NCBI RefSeq assembly: GCF_008065375.1
Contig: NZ_VJYI01000012.1
Location: 124,001-188,000 of the forward strand
DNA length: 64,000 nt
Origin: Nonomuraea sp. SYSU D8015
GTDB lineage: Bacteria > Actinomycetota > Actinomycetes > Streptosporangiales > Streptosporangiaceae
Direction: 5' to 3'
A program made the position numbers and the translations under genes. Position 1 is the first letter of the stretch. The number at the start of each line of letters is the position of its first letter. Shown here one piece after another: positions 8,861 through 17,036 of the stretch. A model generated the notes under the pieces. The model searched no databases. It was not told the origin of the DNA and saw nothing but the letters and a program-made list of their open reading frames with translations.

Positions 8861-11221
8861 ATGGGCGATCACGAGTGGACGATGGTGCCGGCCGTGGTCG
8901 TCCGGAGCGCGGGATTCCCGTGGGAGCTCGTCCTGTCCCTGGCCTGTCCACGGGCGGCGGAGACGGCGACGGCCGTCGTGCGACTGGAGCGCCAGGCGCT
9001 CGACCTGCTCGCCCGCCGGGACGCCCGCCCGGCCGGACCGCACGCCGGCCGGACGGGAGGCGGGCGGCTGCCGCGCGGAGTGCGCAGCCGCCTGCGCCGG
9101 CTCCGCCCTCTGCCCCCCGGCACGCCCGGCCCCGAGGACTGGCTGGCCGACTGGAACCGCGTGACCGGCCGGCTGGAGGAGGCGCGGCTCGCCTTGTCCG
9201 ACGTGATCGCTGCGGACACGGCGGCGGCCAGGGTGGCCGCCGCCGGGATCTTCGCCGACGAGCGCTTCCTCGACGCCCTCGTGTGCTCCGCCCCCGCCGC
9301 CTACCGCGACCTGCGGCGCGGCCCGTCCGATGCCGCCCGGCAGCTCGCCCCGCACGTGCAGCGGCTGGCCACCCGGTGCGCGGCGACCGGCTTCTACGCG
9401 CCCATCGACGCCGGCCGCCTCGAACCCGGCCAGACCAGCCGCTACACCTGGACGGGGCATCGCGAGCTGTCCCGGCGCGTCGCCTATGCCGCCGCCCGCG
9501 TCGGCGAGGCGCTCCAGCAGCGCATCCTGTCCGACCCCGCGCTCGTCGCCGGGCTCGTGCCCCGGCGGCGGACCGGCACTGGCACACCGTACGACGGCGC
9601 GGCCTTCGCCGGTCAGTGCGACGGCCGCCGCACGGTCGCCGAGATCGCCGCCGAGTCGGGCACCGGCCTGGAGCGGGCCTCGGCCGCCCTCGCCGTGGCG
9701 GTGCGCCGCGGGCTGCTCACCCACGACCTCTGCCCGCCCGCCACCGTCCCCGACCCGCTCGGCTGGCTCCGCGACCGCCTGCCCGACGACGCCCCCGGCG
9801 TGCCCGATGACGGGCTCGTGCCGGCGCAGGGCGTGCCGGCGCAGCGGCGGCGGCGCGTGCTCGCCGGCCCGCGGCCCGCCGCCGACGCCGACCTGTCCGC
9901 AGGCCGGCGCGTCCGCGAGATCGCCGGCCTGCTGGAGCGCTACCCCGCCGCCTCGCCCGACGTGAAGCTGGCCGTGCAGAGCCGGATCGAGTCCCTCGCC
10001 GGCGGTGGCCAGCTCGCCGGGCGCGCCGGAGCCCGCGCCGACGAGCGCGTCATCGTGTACGAGGCCGCCGCAGGCACCCTGCGCCTCACCGTCGGCGACC
10101 CGCTCGCCGGCGACCTTCGCGAACGCGTGCCCCGGGCCCTCGGCCCGCTCGCCGAAGAAGCCGAGCTGACGCGGCTGCGCACCAACCGGCTGCTCGCCGA
10201 GCGGCTCGGCGCGGGCGCGTTCGAGCTGGCCGAAGTGCTGGGCGCGGCCGGCGACCTGGAGGTCCAGCGCGGCGACCGGATCGCCGCGCTCGTCCGCACC
10301 ACCCCTCCGGACGCCTCCAGTCTGGACCTCGCCGAGCTGCTCGGCGAGCCCGTCCCGCCGGCCGCGCCCGTCCTCTGCGCGGCCGACGTCATGGTCGCCG
10401 CGCCGTCGCTGGAGGCTTACGAGGCGGGCGTGACCCCGCTGGTACTCAGCGAGCTGCACGACGCGCCCCTGTTCACGCCGTGGGAGCTGCAGTTCTGCCG
10501 GGACGGCGGCGCGCTCGCCGCCGAGCGGGACGCGGCCATCGCGCGGGCGCTCAACGGTCTCACCGCGCTGAACGTCATCACGCCGCGCGCCGACGGCCTG
10601 CCCTCCCTGGAGTTCCCCGGCCCCGTCCTGGAGTCCGGCGGCGCGGCGGCCGACCAGCGGCGGCGCCGCCTGGGGCTCGACGACCTGTACGTGCGCTGCG
10701 ATGGCCGGCATGCCGTCCTGCGCGTCAAAGGGACGGACGAGCCGCTGATGTTCCACAACGGCGAGCTCGACACCGCCCTGCACACCGCGCTCGCCCTGCC
10801 CAGGATCCGGCCGCCGGCCCTGCCCGACCTGCCCCGGCTGCCCCGCCTGACCTGGGGCAACGTGGTCATCTCACGGCGGCGGTGGCAGGTGGCCAGGGCC
10901 GCGTTCGAGCCGCTCGGCCGGGCCGGGGGCGACCGGGAGCTGCTGCTGGCCATGGCGCGGCTGCGCGAGTCCCACGAGCTGCCGCTCACGTTCTTCGCCA
11001 CCTTCCACGCCGCCGAGCGAAGACCCCTGTACGTCGACACCCGCGCGCCCGCCCTCATCCAGGAGCTGGCCCGGCTGGCAGGCACGGCCGAGCGGGCCAC
11101 GCTGACCGAGACGCTGCCGGGGCCGGAGGAATGCTGGCTGCGCGACGACGGGCAGCGCTTCGCCGCCCAGCTGCGCTGCGTCTACGTGCGCCCTGCCGGG
11201 TGCCCGGAACAGGCGTCCTGA
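8861..11221 (+). CDS. LanB-type lanthipeptide dehydratase-like protein without elimination domain
   Basis: A 786-residue protein of the lantibiotic dehydratase N-terminal (glutamylation-domain) family. It opens with VVVRSAGFPWEL (about 10-21), which carries the usual early arginine. It has a RLATRCAATGFYAPIDAG block (about 169-186). It ends with the family signature GNVVISRRRWQVAR (about 667), then PLTFFATFHAAERRPLYVDTR and a C-terminal WLRDDGQRFAAQLRCVYVR. Full-length LanB enzymes continue here with an elimination (SpaB_C-like) domain of about 300 residues; this protein stops. That layout matches split thiopeptide LanBs and the PEARL group, which attach amino acids from aminoacyl-tRNA to peptides. 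It is followed 4 bp later by its paralogue. Family secure; exact chemistry inferred. Confidence 0.88.
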   Translation: MGDHEWTMVPAVVVRSAGFPWELVLSLACPRAAETATAVVRLERQALDLLARRDARPAGPHAGRTGGGRLPRGVRSRLRRLRPLPPGTPGPEDWLADWNRVTGRLEEARLALSDVIAADTAAARVAAAGIFADERFLDALVCSAPAAYRDLRRGPSDAARQLAPHVQRLATRCAATGFYAPIDAGRLEPGQTSRYTWTGHRELSRRVAYAAARVGEALQQRILSDPALVAGLVPRRRTGTGTPYDGAAFAGQCDGRRTVAEIAAESGTGLERASAALAVAVRRGLLTHDLCPPATVPDPLGWLRDRLPDDAPGVPDDGLVPAQGVPAQRRRRVLAGPRPAADADLSAGRRVREIAGLLERYPAASPDVKLAVQSRIESLAGGGQLAGRAGARADERVIVYEAAAGTLRLTVGDPLAGDLRERVPRALGPLAEEAELTRLRTNRLLAERLGAGAFELAEVLGAAGDLEVQRGDRIAALVRTTPPDASSLDLAELLGEPVPPAAPVLCAADVMVAAPSLEAYEAGVTPLVLSELHDAPLFTPWELQFCRDGGALAAERDAAIARALNGLTALNVITPRADGLPSLEFPGPVLESGGAAADQRRRRLGLDDLYVRCDGRHAVLRVKGTDEPLMFHNGELDTALHTALALPRIRPPALPDLPRLPRLTWGNVVISRRRWQVARAAFEPLGRAGGDRELLLAMARLRESHELPLTFFATFHAAERRPLYVDTRAPALIQELARLAGTAERATLTETLPGPEECWLRDDGQRFAAQLRCVYVRPAGCPEQAS

Positions 11222-11225
11222 GGCG

Positions 11226-13226
11226 ATGCGGATGACCCACCCGACCCCCGGCCCCATCGACTCCGACCGGCCCGCCCCCGCCGACGGCGCCGGCTCGTCC
11301 GTCCCGGCGGGCCCCGCCGACGCCCTGGGCTCCGTCCCGGCGGGAACCGTCGACGGCGGCGGCTCGTCCGTCCCGGCCGGACCCGGCGGGCTCTCCTGGC
11401 GCGTTCCGGCGGGCGGGGAAGACCTGGTCGTCGAGGTGCACCCCTGGGCCCTCGTGTGCGCCACCGGCTTCCCCGCCCGCCTGATCGGCGATCTCGGCCG
11501 CCCCGCCCTGCGGCACCTCACCGAACGCATGCTCGCCGCCGGCCACCGCCTCTCCACCGAACGCCGGCACTTCCAGCAGCGCGCCGCCGCACTTCGCGAC
11601 ACGGTCCTGCGCCTGCCGCCCGAGCAGCAGGAACACGCCAGGTCGTGCATCCAGAGCGTGCGCGCGGGGGCTCCGCTGACCGGCGCCGAGATCGGCCTGC
11701 TCGCATCGCTGGGCCTCGGCGACTGGGTCCGGCGCTGGCAGTCCGCCGTCGTCGCGGCCGCTTCGGCACGCGCCGCGGCCTGGAGCGCCCACGCCGCGGC
11801 CCGGCTGGCCACGCGATGCAGGGTCGCCGAGGCGTACGACGACGAGTCCGTCCGCCACGCGACATCCGCCGCCGACCCCGCCTTCCTCCAGGCGATCGCG
11901 AAGCACCCCTTGGCGCGGCGCCCCGGCGCCGGCACGGCGAGGCGGTCCCGGCTGCTCACCGCGACCGCTCACCGGCACCTGCGCCGCTTAGCCACCGTCA
12001 TCGAGCCCACCGCCCTCCCGGGCCCTACCCTCTACGTCCGCCTGGACCCGGCGACCCCCGAGCCACTGCACGTCGAGCCGGCACCCCCGGCACGGTCCCC
12101 CGACCGGCCCGCCACCCAGCCGTCCAGGCACGACAGCGCCCCGGCCAGTGACGCAGGGTCGTGCGGCTGCGCGCGGGTCGGTGGCGCTGGGGCGTGCGAC
12201 TGCGATCCGGTGACGGGCGACGGGGCCGGGTCGTCCACCCGCGTCCCCATCACGGTCGGCCATGCGGCGTCGTCCACCGGCGAGGGCGACGCGATCGGCG
12301 GCGGCCTCGTGCCGCCCGCCTGCGAGCGGGTCACGATCGGCGGCGCGGCGCTCGTCCGGCTCCGGGACGCCCTGTCGTCGATCATGCCCCTGTGCTACCT
12401 GGCCGCGCTGCTCGCCAGGGAGGACGCCGCGGAGGCCGCCGCCTGCCCGCAGGCCCCGCCCACCCGGATGCGCGACCTCGCCGCCATCCTGGGGCGGCTC
12501 GTGTCCCATGCGCACCGACGCCAGCAGGACGCGCACCGGCACGGGCCGGACACGGGACGGCCCGACCCCGGCGGAGATCGGCACGCCCGGGGCGCACCTC
12601 CGGGCGAACCCCAGCCCGTGCAGGACGGGCCGGACGTCGTCCGGCTGAGGGCCCAGGACGTGGCCGCGGCCGTCGCCGGGCTCTGGGCGCGTGCCGGAGA
12701 GCGGTTCGATCGCTGCCTGCCCGCCCCGCGCCTCATGGCCGTGGGACCCGACCTCGCCTCCGCGACCTGGCTGCTGTCGGACCTCCGCGACGACCGCGAC
12801 ACCGTCGACGTGACCCCGCCGGCCCAGCACACCGTCCCCGTCGTGGCCCCACGCGTCGACCTGGGCCCCCACACCCCGCGCATCATGATCGACGATCTGG
12901 TCTTCCAGCGCGCCCGCTGGCGCCTCTCCCTTCCGGCCGCGCGCGGCGCCGACGCGTTCGACCGCTGGACGGCCATCCACCGGCTCCGCGCCGGACACGG
13001 CCTGCCGCGCCACGTCTTCGTCCACCACCTCGCCGAGCCAGAGCCCTTCCACGTCGACCTCTGCGACCCGCTCGCCGTCGAGGACCTGGCCCGGCGCGAC
13101 CCGGCCGAGGTGCTGGTCACCGAGATGCTCCCGGCCCCGGGGCAGCTCTGGTGGCGCGTCGCGGGCGACGAGCGCTGCGCCGAACTACGGCTCGCCTGCC
13201 TCCTTCGCCGGGCGGCCGGGCGATAG
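11226..13226 (+). CDS. Second, divergent LanB-like protein without elimination domain
   Basis: A 666-residue paralogue of the preceding gene. The C-terminal signature is clear: RIMIDDLVFQRARWRL (about 553), LPRHVFVHHLAEPEPFHVDLCDP (about 591 on) and MLPAPGQLWWRVAGDERCAELRL. The early block reads ALVCATGFPARLI (about 75), where the family arginine is replaced by Cys. Residues 1-60 are a Ser/Gly/Pro/Ala-rich extension with SSVPAGP-type repeats. Residues about 305-360 form a Gly/Ser/Cys-rich insertion (CGCARVGG, CDCDPV). It again stops before any elimination domain. A TTA codon at 11988-11990 (residue 255) could make translation bldA-dependent. It may be a partner or degenerate subunit of the first protein. 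Confidence 0.85.
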   Translation: MRMTHPTPGPIDSDRPAPADGAGSSVPAGPADALGSVPAGTVDGGGSSVPAGPGGLSWRVPAGGEDLVVEVHPWALVCATGFPARLIGDLGRPALRHLTERMLAAGHRLSTERRHFQQRAAALRDTVLRLPPEQQEHARSCIQSVRAGAPLTGAEIGLLASLGLGDWVRRWQSAVVAAASARAAAWSAHAAARLATRCRVAEAYDDESVRHATSAADPAFLQAIAKHPLARRPGAGTARRSRLLTATAHRHLRRLATVIEPTALPGPTLYVRLDPATPEPLHVEPAPPARSPDRPATQPSRHDSAPASDAGSCGCARVGGAGACDCDPVTGDGAGSSTRVPITVGHAASSTGEGDAIGGGLVPPACERVTIGGAALVRLRDALSSIMPLCYLAALLAREDAAEAAACPQAPPTRMRDLAAILGRLVSHAHRRQQDAHRHGPDTGRPDPGGDRHARGAPPGEPQPVQDGPDVVRLRAQDVAAAVAGLWARAGERFDRCLPAPRLMAVGPDLASATWLLSDLRDDRDTVDVTPPAQHTVPVVAPRVDLGPHTPRIMIDDLVFQRARWRLSLPAARGADAFDRWTAIHRLRAGHGLPRHVFVHHLAEPEPFHVDLCDPLAVEDLARRDPAEVLVTEMLPAPGQLWWRVAGDERCAELRLACLLRRAAGR

Positions 13227-13239
13227 AGCGGCCGCCCGG
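13208..13239 (+). terminator. Stem-loop at the end of the second LanB-like gene
   Basis: A perfect 10-bp stem, CCGGGCGGCC (13208-13217) with GGCCGCCCGG (13230-13239), has a 12-nt loop and spans the stop codon. It lies between the two enzyme genes and the peptide gene. It could be a partial terminator or a processing/stability element that sets peptide and exporter expression apart from the enzymes. There is no U tract. Confidence 0.5.
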
Positions 13240-13317
13240 TAAATCAGTTGCCGCGGGGGGCCGAGGGCTGCTGTACTCGCCGACAGCGAATGCCCATGGC
13301 GATCAAGGAGGCCCGAG

Positions 13318-13416
13318 ATGCGGGAAGCGATCATGTCCCCCCAGTACATCGACTCCTTCCACACAGAGGGCATGACGCTTCTTGAGATCGTTCGACCCGG
13401 AGATTCCACCGCATAG
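13318..13416 (+). CDS. 32-residue peptide, candidate RiPP precursor
   Basis: A short gene with an excellent ribosome site: AAGGAGG (13305-13311) is 6 nt before the ATG. The product starts MREAIMSPQY, has an acidic/aliphatic middle and ends RPGDSTA. It contains three Ser, three Thr, one His and no Cys, Trp or Lys. It has no Sec signal. It sits between two dehydratase-like genes and a dedicated ABC exporter, which is where a modified-peptide substrate would be expected. Its last 35 bp overlap the first codons of the exporter gene in another frame, so translation is probably coupled. An internal ATG (13333) would give a 27-residue product. The alternative is that it is only a coupling leader ORF for the exporter. 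Confidence 0.65.
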   Translation: MREAIMSPQYIDSFHTEGMTLLEIVRPGDSTA

Positions 13417-15127
13417 CACCACCGTCCTGCGCCTGCTCCGGCCGGGACCCCGCCCCGCCGCCGCGCTCGCCGCGGCCATCGCCGCCGCCACCGCGCTCCC
13501 GCTGGCGGCACCCCAGATCACCCGCCGTTTCGTCGACGACGCCATCGGCGGCGCGAGCACGCGCCACCTGACGCTGATCGCCGTCGGCTACCTCGCGCTC
13601 GCCGTCGCCGGGCAGGCCGCCAGGATGGTGACCGCCTGGCTGGCCGGCCGGCTCGCCTGGGACGGCACCAATCGGCTGCGTGAACGGCTGGCCGGGCACG
13701 CGCTCGGCCTGGACCTGGCCTTCCACGGCCGCCACACGCCCGGCGAGCTGATCGAGCGCGTGGACGGCGACGTCGTGGCCGTCGGCGACTTCGTCGTGGC
13801 GTTCCTGCTGGACGTCGTGGCCAGTGTGCTGCTCCTGGCCGGAGTGGTGGTCGTCGTGTTCGGCGTCGACTGGCGCATCGGCTGCGCGCTGCTGGCGTAC
13901 TGCGTCCTGATCGGGTACGGCATGGCCCGCGCCCAGCGGGCCGCCGTCCCGTCGGCGGCCCGGTCGCGGGCGGCCGGCGCGACCCTGTTCGGCAATCTGG
14001 AGGAGCGGCTGGCCGGCGCCGAGGACATCAGGGCCAACGGCGCGGGGGAGCACGCCGTCTACCGCTTCCACCAGGTCAGCGCCGCCCTGTTCCGCGCCGA
14101 GAACCGGGACGCCCGCGTCGGGACCACGCTGCTGGCGGGCACGTCGGTGGCGTTCGCGGCCGGTACGGCGATCATGCTCGGGCTGGCCGCCTGGGCCATG
14201 AGCGCGGGCGCCCTCACGGTCGGCACGGCCGTGCTGCTGTTCCAGTACACGTTGATGGTGCGGGCGCCGTTCGAGCGGCTGATCGACCAGATCAGGGAGT
14301 ACCAGGCGGCGCTGGCCGGGCTCGCCCGCATCGGCGGGCTGCTGGCCGAGCGCCGTACCCTGCCCGATCCCGAGCGCCCGCGGCCGCTGCCCGCGACCGG
14401 GCCGCTGGGCCTGCGTCTCGACGGGGTGAGCTTCGCCTACCCCGGCGACGACGAGCAGGTGCTGTCCGGCATCACCCTCGACCTCGCGCCCGGTGAGACA
14501 CTCGGCCTGGTCGGGCGCACCGGCAGCGGCAAGACCACGCTCGCCCGTCTCGTCCTGCGCCTGTACGACCCGGGCGCGGGCGCCGTGCGGGTCGGCGGAG
14601 TCGACCTGCGCGAGGCGGACCCGGCATCCGTACGCCGCCGCATCGGCGTGGTCACGCAGGACGTGCAGCTGTTCGCCGCCAGCCTGCGGGACAACCTCAC
14701 CCTGTTCCGCCCGTCGCCCGGCGACGACCGGCTGCGCGCGATCCTCGACGGCGTCGGCCTGGGCGACTGGCTGGCCGCGCTGCCCGACGGGCTCGACACC
14801 GAGCTTCGAGGCGTGTCGGCGGGAGAGGCGCAGCTCATCGCGTTCGCCCGGGCGTTCCTGGCCGACCCCGGGCTGGTCGTGCTCGACGAGGCCTCCAGCA
14901 GGCTCGACCCGGCCACCGAACGCCGCATCGAGCAGAGCATCGACCGGCTGCTCGCCGGCCGTACCGGTGTGATCATCGCGCACCGGCTCTCCTCGCTGTC
15001 GCGCGTCGACAAGATCGCCGTGCTGGAGCACGGCAAGATCATCGAGTACGGTCGCCGCGCCGACCTCGCCGCCGACCCGGGCAGCCGGTACGGCCGGCTG
15101 CTCGACCTGGCGGGGGTGGGCCGATGA
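13382..15127 (+). CDS. ABC exporter half-transporter 1 (TMD-NBD)
   Basis: A 581-residue fusion of a six-helix exporter membrane domain (about 25-310) and an ATPase domain (about 340-581). The ATPase has the P-loop GRTGSGKTT (about 378) and Walker B LVVLDEASS with the catalytic Glu, but the signature reads VSAGEAQ instead of LSGGQ. The only start available after the in-frame stop at 13373 is TTG 13382, which lies inside the peptide gene with GAGGG 11 nt upstream. Its stop overlaps the ATG of the partner (ATGA). Together the two form a heterodimer, most simply the exporter of the processed peptide. No C39 peptidase domain is present to remove a leader. Confidence 0.9.
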   Translation: MRSFDPEIPPHSTTVLRLLRPGPRPAAALAAAIAAATALPLAAPQITRRFVDDAIGGASTRHLTLIAVGYLALAVAGQAARMVTAWLAGRLAWDGTNRLRERLAGHALGLDLAFHGRHTPGELIERVDGDVVAVGDFVVAFLLDVVASVLLLAGVVVVVFGVDWRIGCALLAYCVLIGYGMARAQRAAVPSAARSRAAGATLFGNLEERLAGAEDIRANGAGEHAVYRFHQVSAALFRAENRDARVGTTLLAGTSVAFAAGTAIMLGLAAWAMSAGALTVGTAVLLFQYTLMVRAPFERLIDQIREYQAALAGLARIGGLLAERRTLPDPERPRPLPATGPLGLRLDGVSFAYPGDDEQVLSGITLDLAPGETLGLVGRTGSGKTTLARLVLRLYDPGAGAVRVGGVDLREADPASVRRRIGVVTQDVQLFAASLRDNLTLFRPSPGDDRLRAILDGVGLGDWLAALPDGLDTELRGVSAGEAQLIAFARAFLADPGLVVLDEASSRLDPATERRIEQSIDRLLAGRTGVIIAHRLSSLSRVDKIAVLEHGKIIEYGRRADLAADPGSRYGRLLDLAGVGR

Positions 15128-16914
15128 GGCCGGTGATGCTGGTCGCCACCCGGCTGGCCACGTTCGACCTGCGCCGCTACCTGGTCGGCGCCCTGCTGTG
15201 GATGCCGGTCCACGTCGTCCCGCTGGGCGGCGGGCTGGTGCTGCAGCAGCTGTTCGACCAGCTCAGCGGGCATCGGCCGGCGAGCCTGGAGCTGTCGCTG
15301 TGGTTGTGCGCGGCGTTCGTGGGCGTCGAGATCGTCCGCGGCATCATGATCATCATCGCGTGGACGTACGGGGTCTACTGGTGGCTGGCGGCGGCCACCC
15401 TGCTGCGCGCCAACGTGCTGCGTTCGGTGTTCACCGCGCGCGGACCGGCCGCGTCCCGGCTGCCGCACTCCTCCGGCGAGTCGGTCGCGCGCATGCGCGA
15501 CGACGTGGCCGACGCCGTCGACTTCACCGACGAGAGCGTGAGCCTGATGGGCACGACGCTCTTCGCCGCCGCCGCATTGGCGATCATGGCGCTCATCGAC
15601 CCCGTCATCACGCTGGTGCTGGTCGTGCCGATGATCGTGATCGCCGTGCTGAGCAGGGCGCTGCGGCAGGTGATCGGCCGGCTGCACCGGCGGGCCAGGG
15701 TGCTCGGCGCGGCCGTCACGGCGTACATCGGCGAGCTCTTCGGCGGCGTGCTCGCGATCAAGACCGCGGGAGCCGAGGAGGCGGCGCTGGAGCGGCTGCG
15801 CGAGCACAACCGGCGGCGGCGTGACGCCGCCGTCAAGGACCGCCTCGCGACCGACCTCCTCGACGCTGCCACCGGTACGACCATCGAGCTCAGCATCGGG
15901 CTCGTGCTGCTGCTGGCCGCGCCCGCGATGCGCGGCGGCACGTTCACGGTCGGCGACCTGGCGCTGTTCACCAGCTACATCGGCTGGCTGACGGCCCTGC
16001 CACGGTCGATCGGCACGATCCTGTACCGGCTTCCCCAGGCGGCGGTCGCGACGGAACGACTGACGCGCCTGATGGCGCCGCACGAAACCGCCGACGACCT
16101 GTCCAGGAACAACGGCGTCTGGCTCCACCGCGACCCACCTCCGCCGGCAGCGGTCCGGTTGGTGGATGCGGACCGGCTTGAGGTGCTGGAGGCGCGCGGA
16201 CTGACCGTCCGATACGGCGGCGGACTGCACGACGTGGACCTGCGGCTCGAACGCGGCACCTTCACCGTCGTCACCGGCGCGGTCGGCGCCGGCAAGACCA
16301 CCCTGGTCCGCGCTCTGCTCGGTCTCCTTCCCCTGGATTCCGGGACGATCTCGTGGAACGGCGTGCCGATCGACGACCCGGGCACCTTCCTGGTCCCCGG
16401 GCGGGCCGCGTACGCCGGACAGGTCCCGCGCCTGTTCTCCGAGACCCTGCGCGAGAACCTGCTCCTCGGCCGGCCCGCCACCGACGCCGAGATCGCGCGG
16501 GCACTGGAGCTCGCCGCCTTCGAATCGGATCTGGCTGACATGCCGGACGGTCTGGACACCATGGTCGGCCCCCGCGGCGTACGTCTGTCCGGCGGTCAGG
16601 TCCAGCGGGCCACCGCAGCCCGTGCCCTGGTGCGTACTCCGGAGCTGCTGGTCCTGGACGACCTGTCGTCCGCGCTGGACGTCGAGACCGAGCGCGTGCT
16701 GTGGGAGCGGATCGCGAGCCGCGGGCCGGAGACCGTCCTCGTGGTGTCGCACCGGCAGGCCGCACTCGAACGCGCCGACCACGTCATCGTCCTCGACCGC
16801 GGACGGGTCGCCGGGCGCGGCCCGCTCGGCGAGCTGCTGGAGAATTGCCCGGAGATGCGCCGCCTGTGGAGCGCCGAGCGCATCAGGGAAGCCGAGGAAG
16901 GAGTGGGCGAGTGA
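15124..16914 (+). CDS. ABC exporter half-transporter 2 (TMD-NBD)
   Basis: A 596-residue partner of the preceding gene. An N-terminal membrane domain (about 15-315) is followed by an ATPase with the P-loop GAVGAGKTT (about 385), the canonical signature LSGGQVQRA (about 489) and a Walker B reading LLVLDDLSS, where the catalytic Glu is Asp. Combined with the partner's intact Walker B and altered signature, this gives one consensus and one degenerate ATP site, as in known heterodimeric exporters such as TM287/288. The last 20 codons are echoed by a decayed copy 650 bp downstream. The start overlaps the previous stop. Confidence 0.9.
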   Translation: MRPVMLVATRLATFDLRRYLVGALLWMPVHVVPLGGGLVLQQLFDQLSGHRPASLELSLWLCAAFVGVEIVRGIMIIIAWTYGVYWWLAAATLLRANVLRSVFTARGPAASRLPHSSGESVARMRDDVADAVDFTDESVSLMGTTLFAAAALAIMALIDPVITLVLVVPMIVIAVLSRALRQVIGRLHRRARVLGAAVTAYIGELFGGVLAIKTAGAEEAALERLREHNRRRRDAAVKDRLATDLLDAATGTTIELSIGLVLLLAAPAMRGGTFTVGDLALFTSYIGWLTALPRSIGTILYRLPQAAVATERLTRLMAPHETADDLSRNNGVWLHRDPPPPAAVRLVDADRLEVLEARGLTVRYGGGLHDVDLRLERGTFTVVTGAVGAGKTTLVRALLGLLPLDSGTISWNGVPIDDPGTFLVPGRAAYAGQVPRLFSETLRENLLLGRPATDAEIARALELAAFESDLADMPDGLDTMVGPRGVRLSGGQVQRATAARALVRTPELLVLDDLSSALDVETERVLWERIASRGPETVLVVSHRQAALERADHVIVLDRGRVAGRGPLGELLENCPEMRRLWSAERIREAEEGVGE

Positions 16915-16920
16915 GGCGTG
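16851..16920 (+). repeat. 70-bp imperfect direct repeat, copy 1
   Basis: The 3' end of the second exporter gene, including its stop. It aligns without gaps to 17501-17570 with 57 of 70 bases identical by my count. The two copies bracket a 580-bp segment carrying the small coiled-coil gene. Confidence 0.75.
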
Positions 16921-17036
16921 CGACGACAAGTGAGGGAGCGCCGACGCTTCTGCGCCGCGTCATTCCTGCCCTGATCGCCCGCGCCGGACTGGCCCGTGCG
17001 CCGCCGCGCGCACGCTTGTGCGCACGGGGGCGCACC

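Noticed and set aside
8861..16914. Classical lantibiotic cluster
   Set aside because: There is no LanC cyclase, no elimination domain, no LanP or C39 protease, and the only small gene has no cysteine, so lanthionine formation is not supported.
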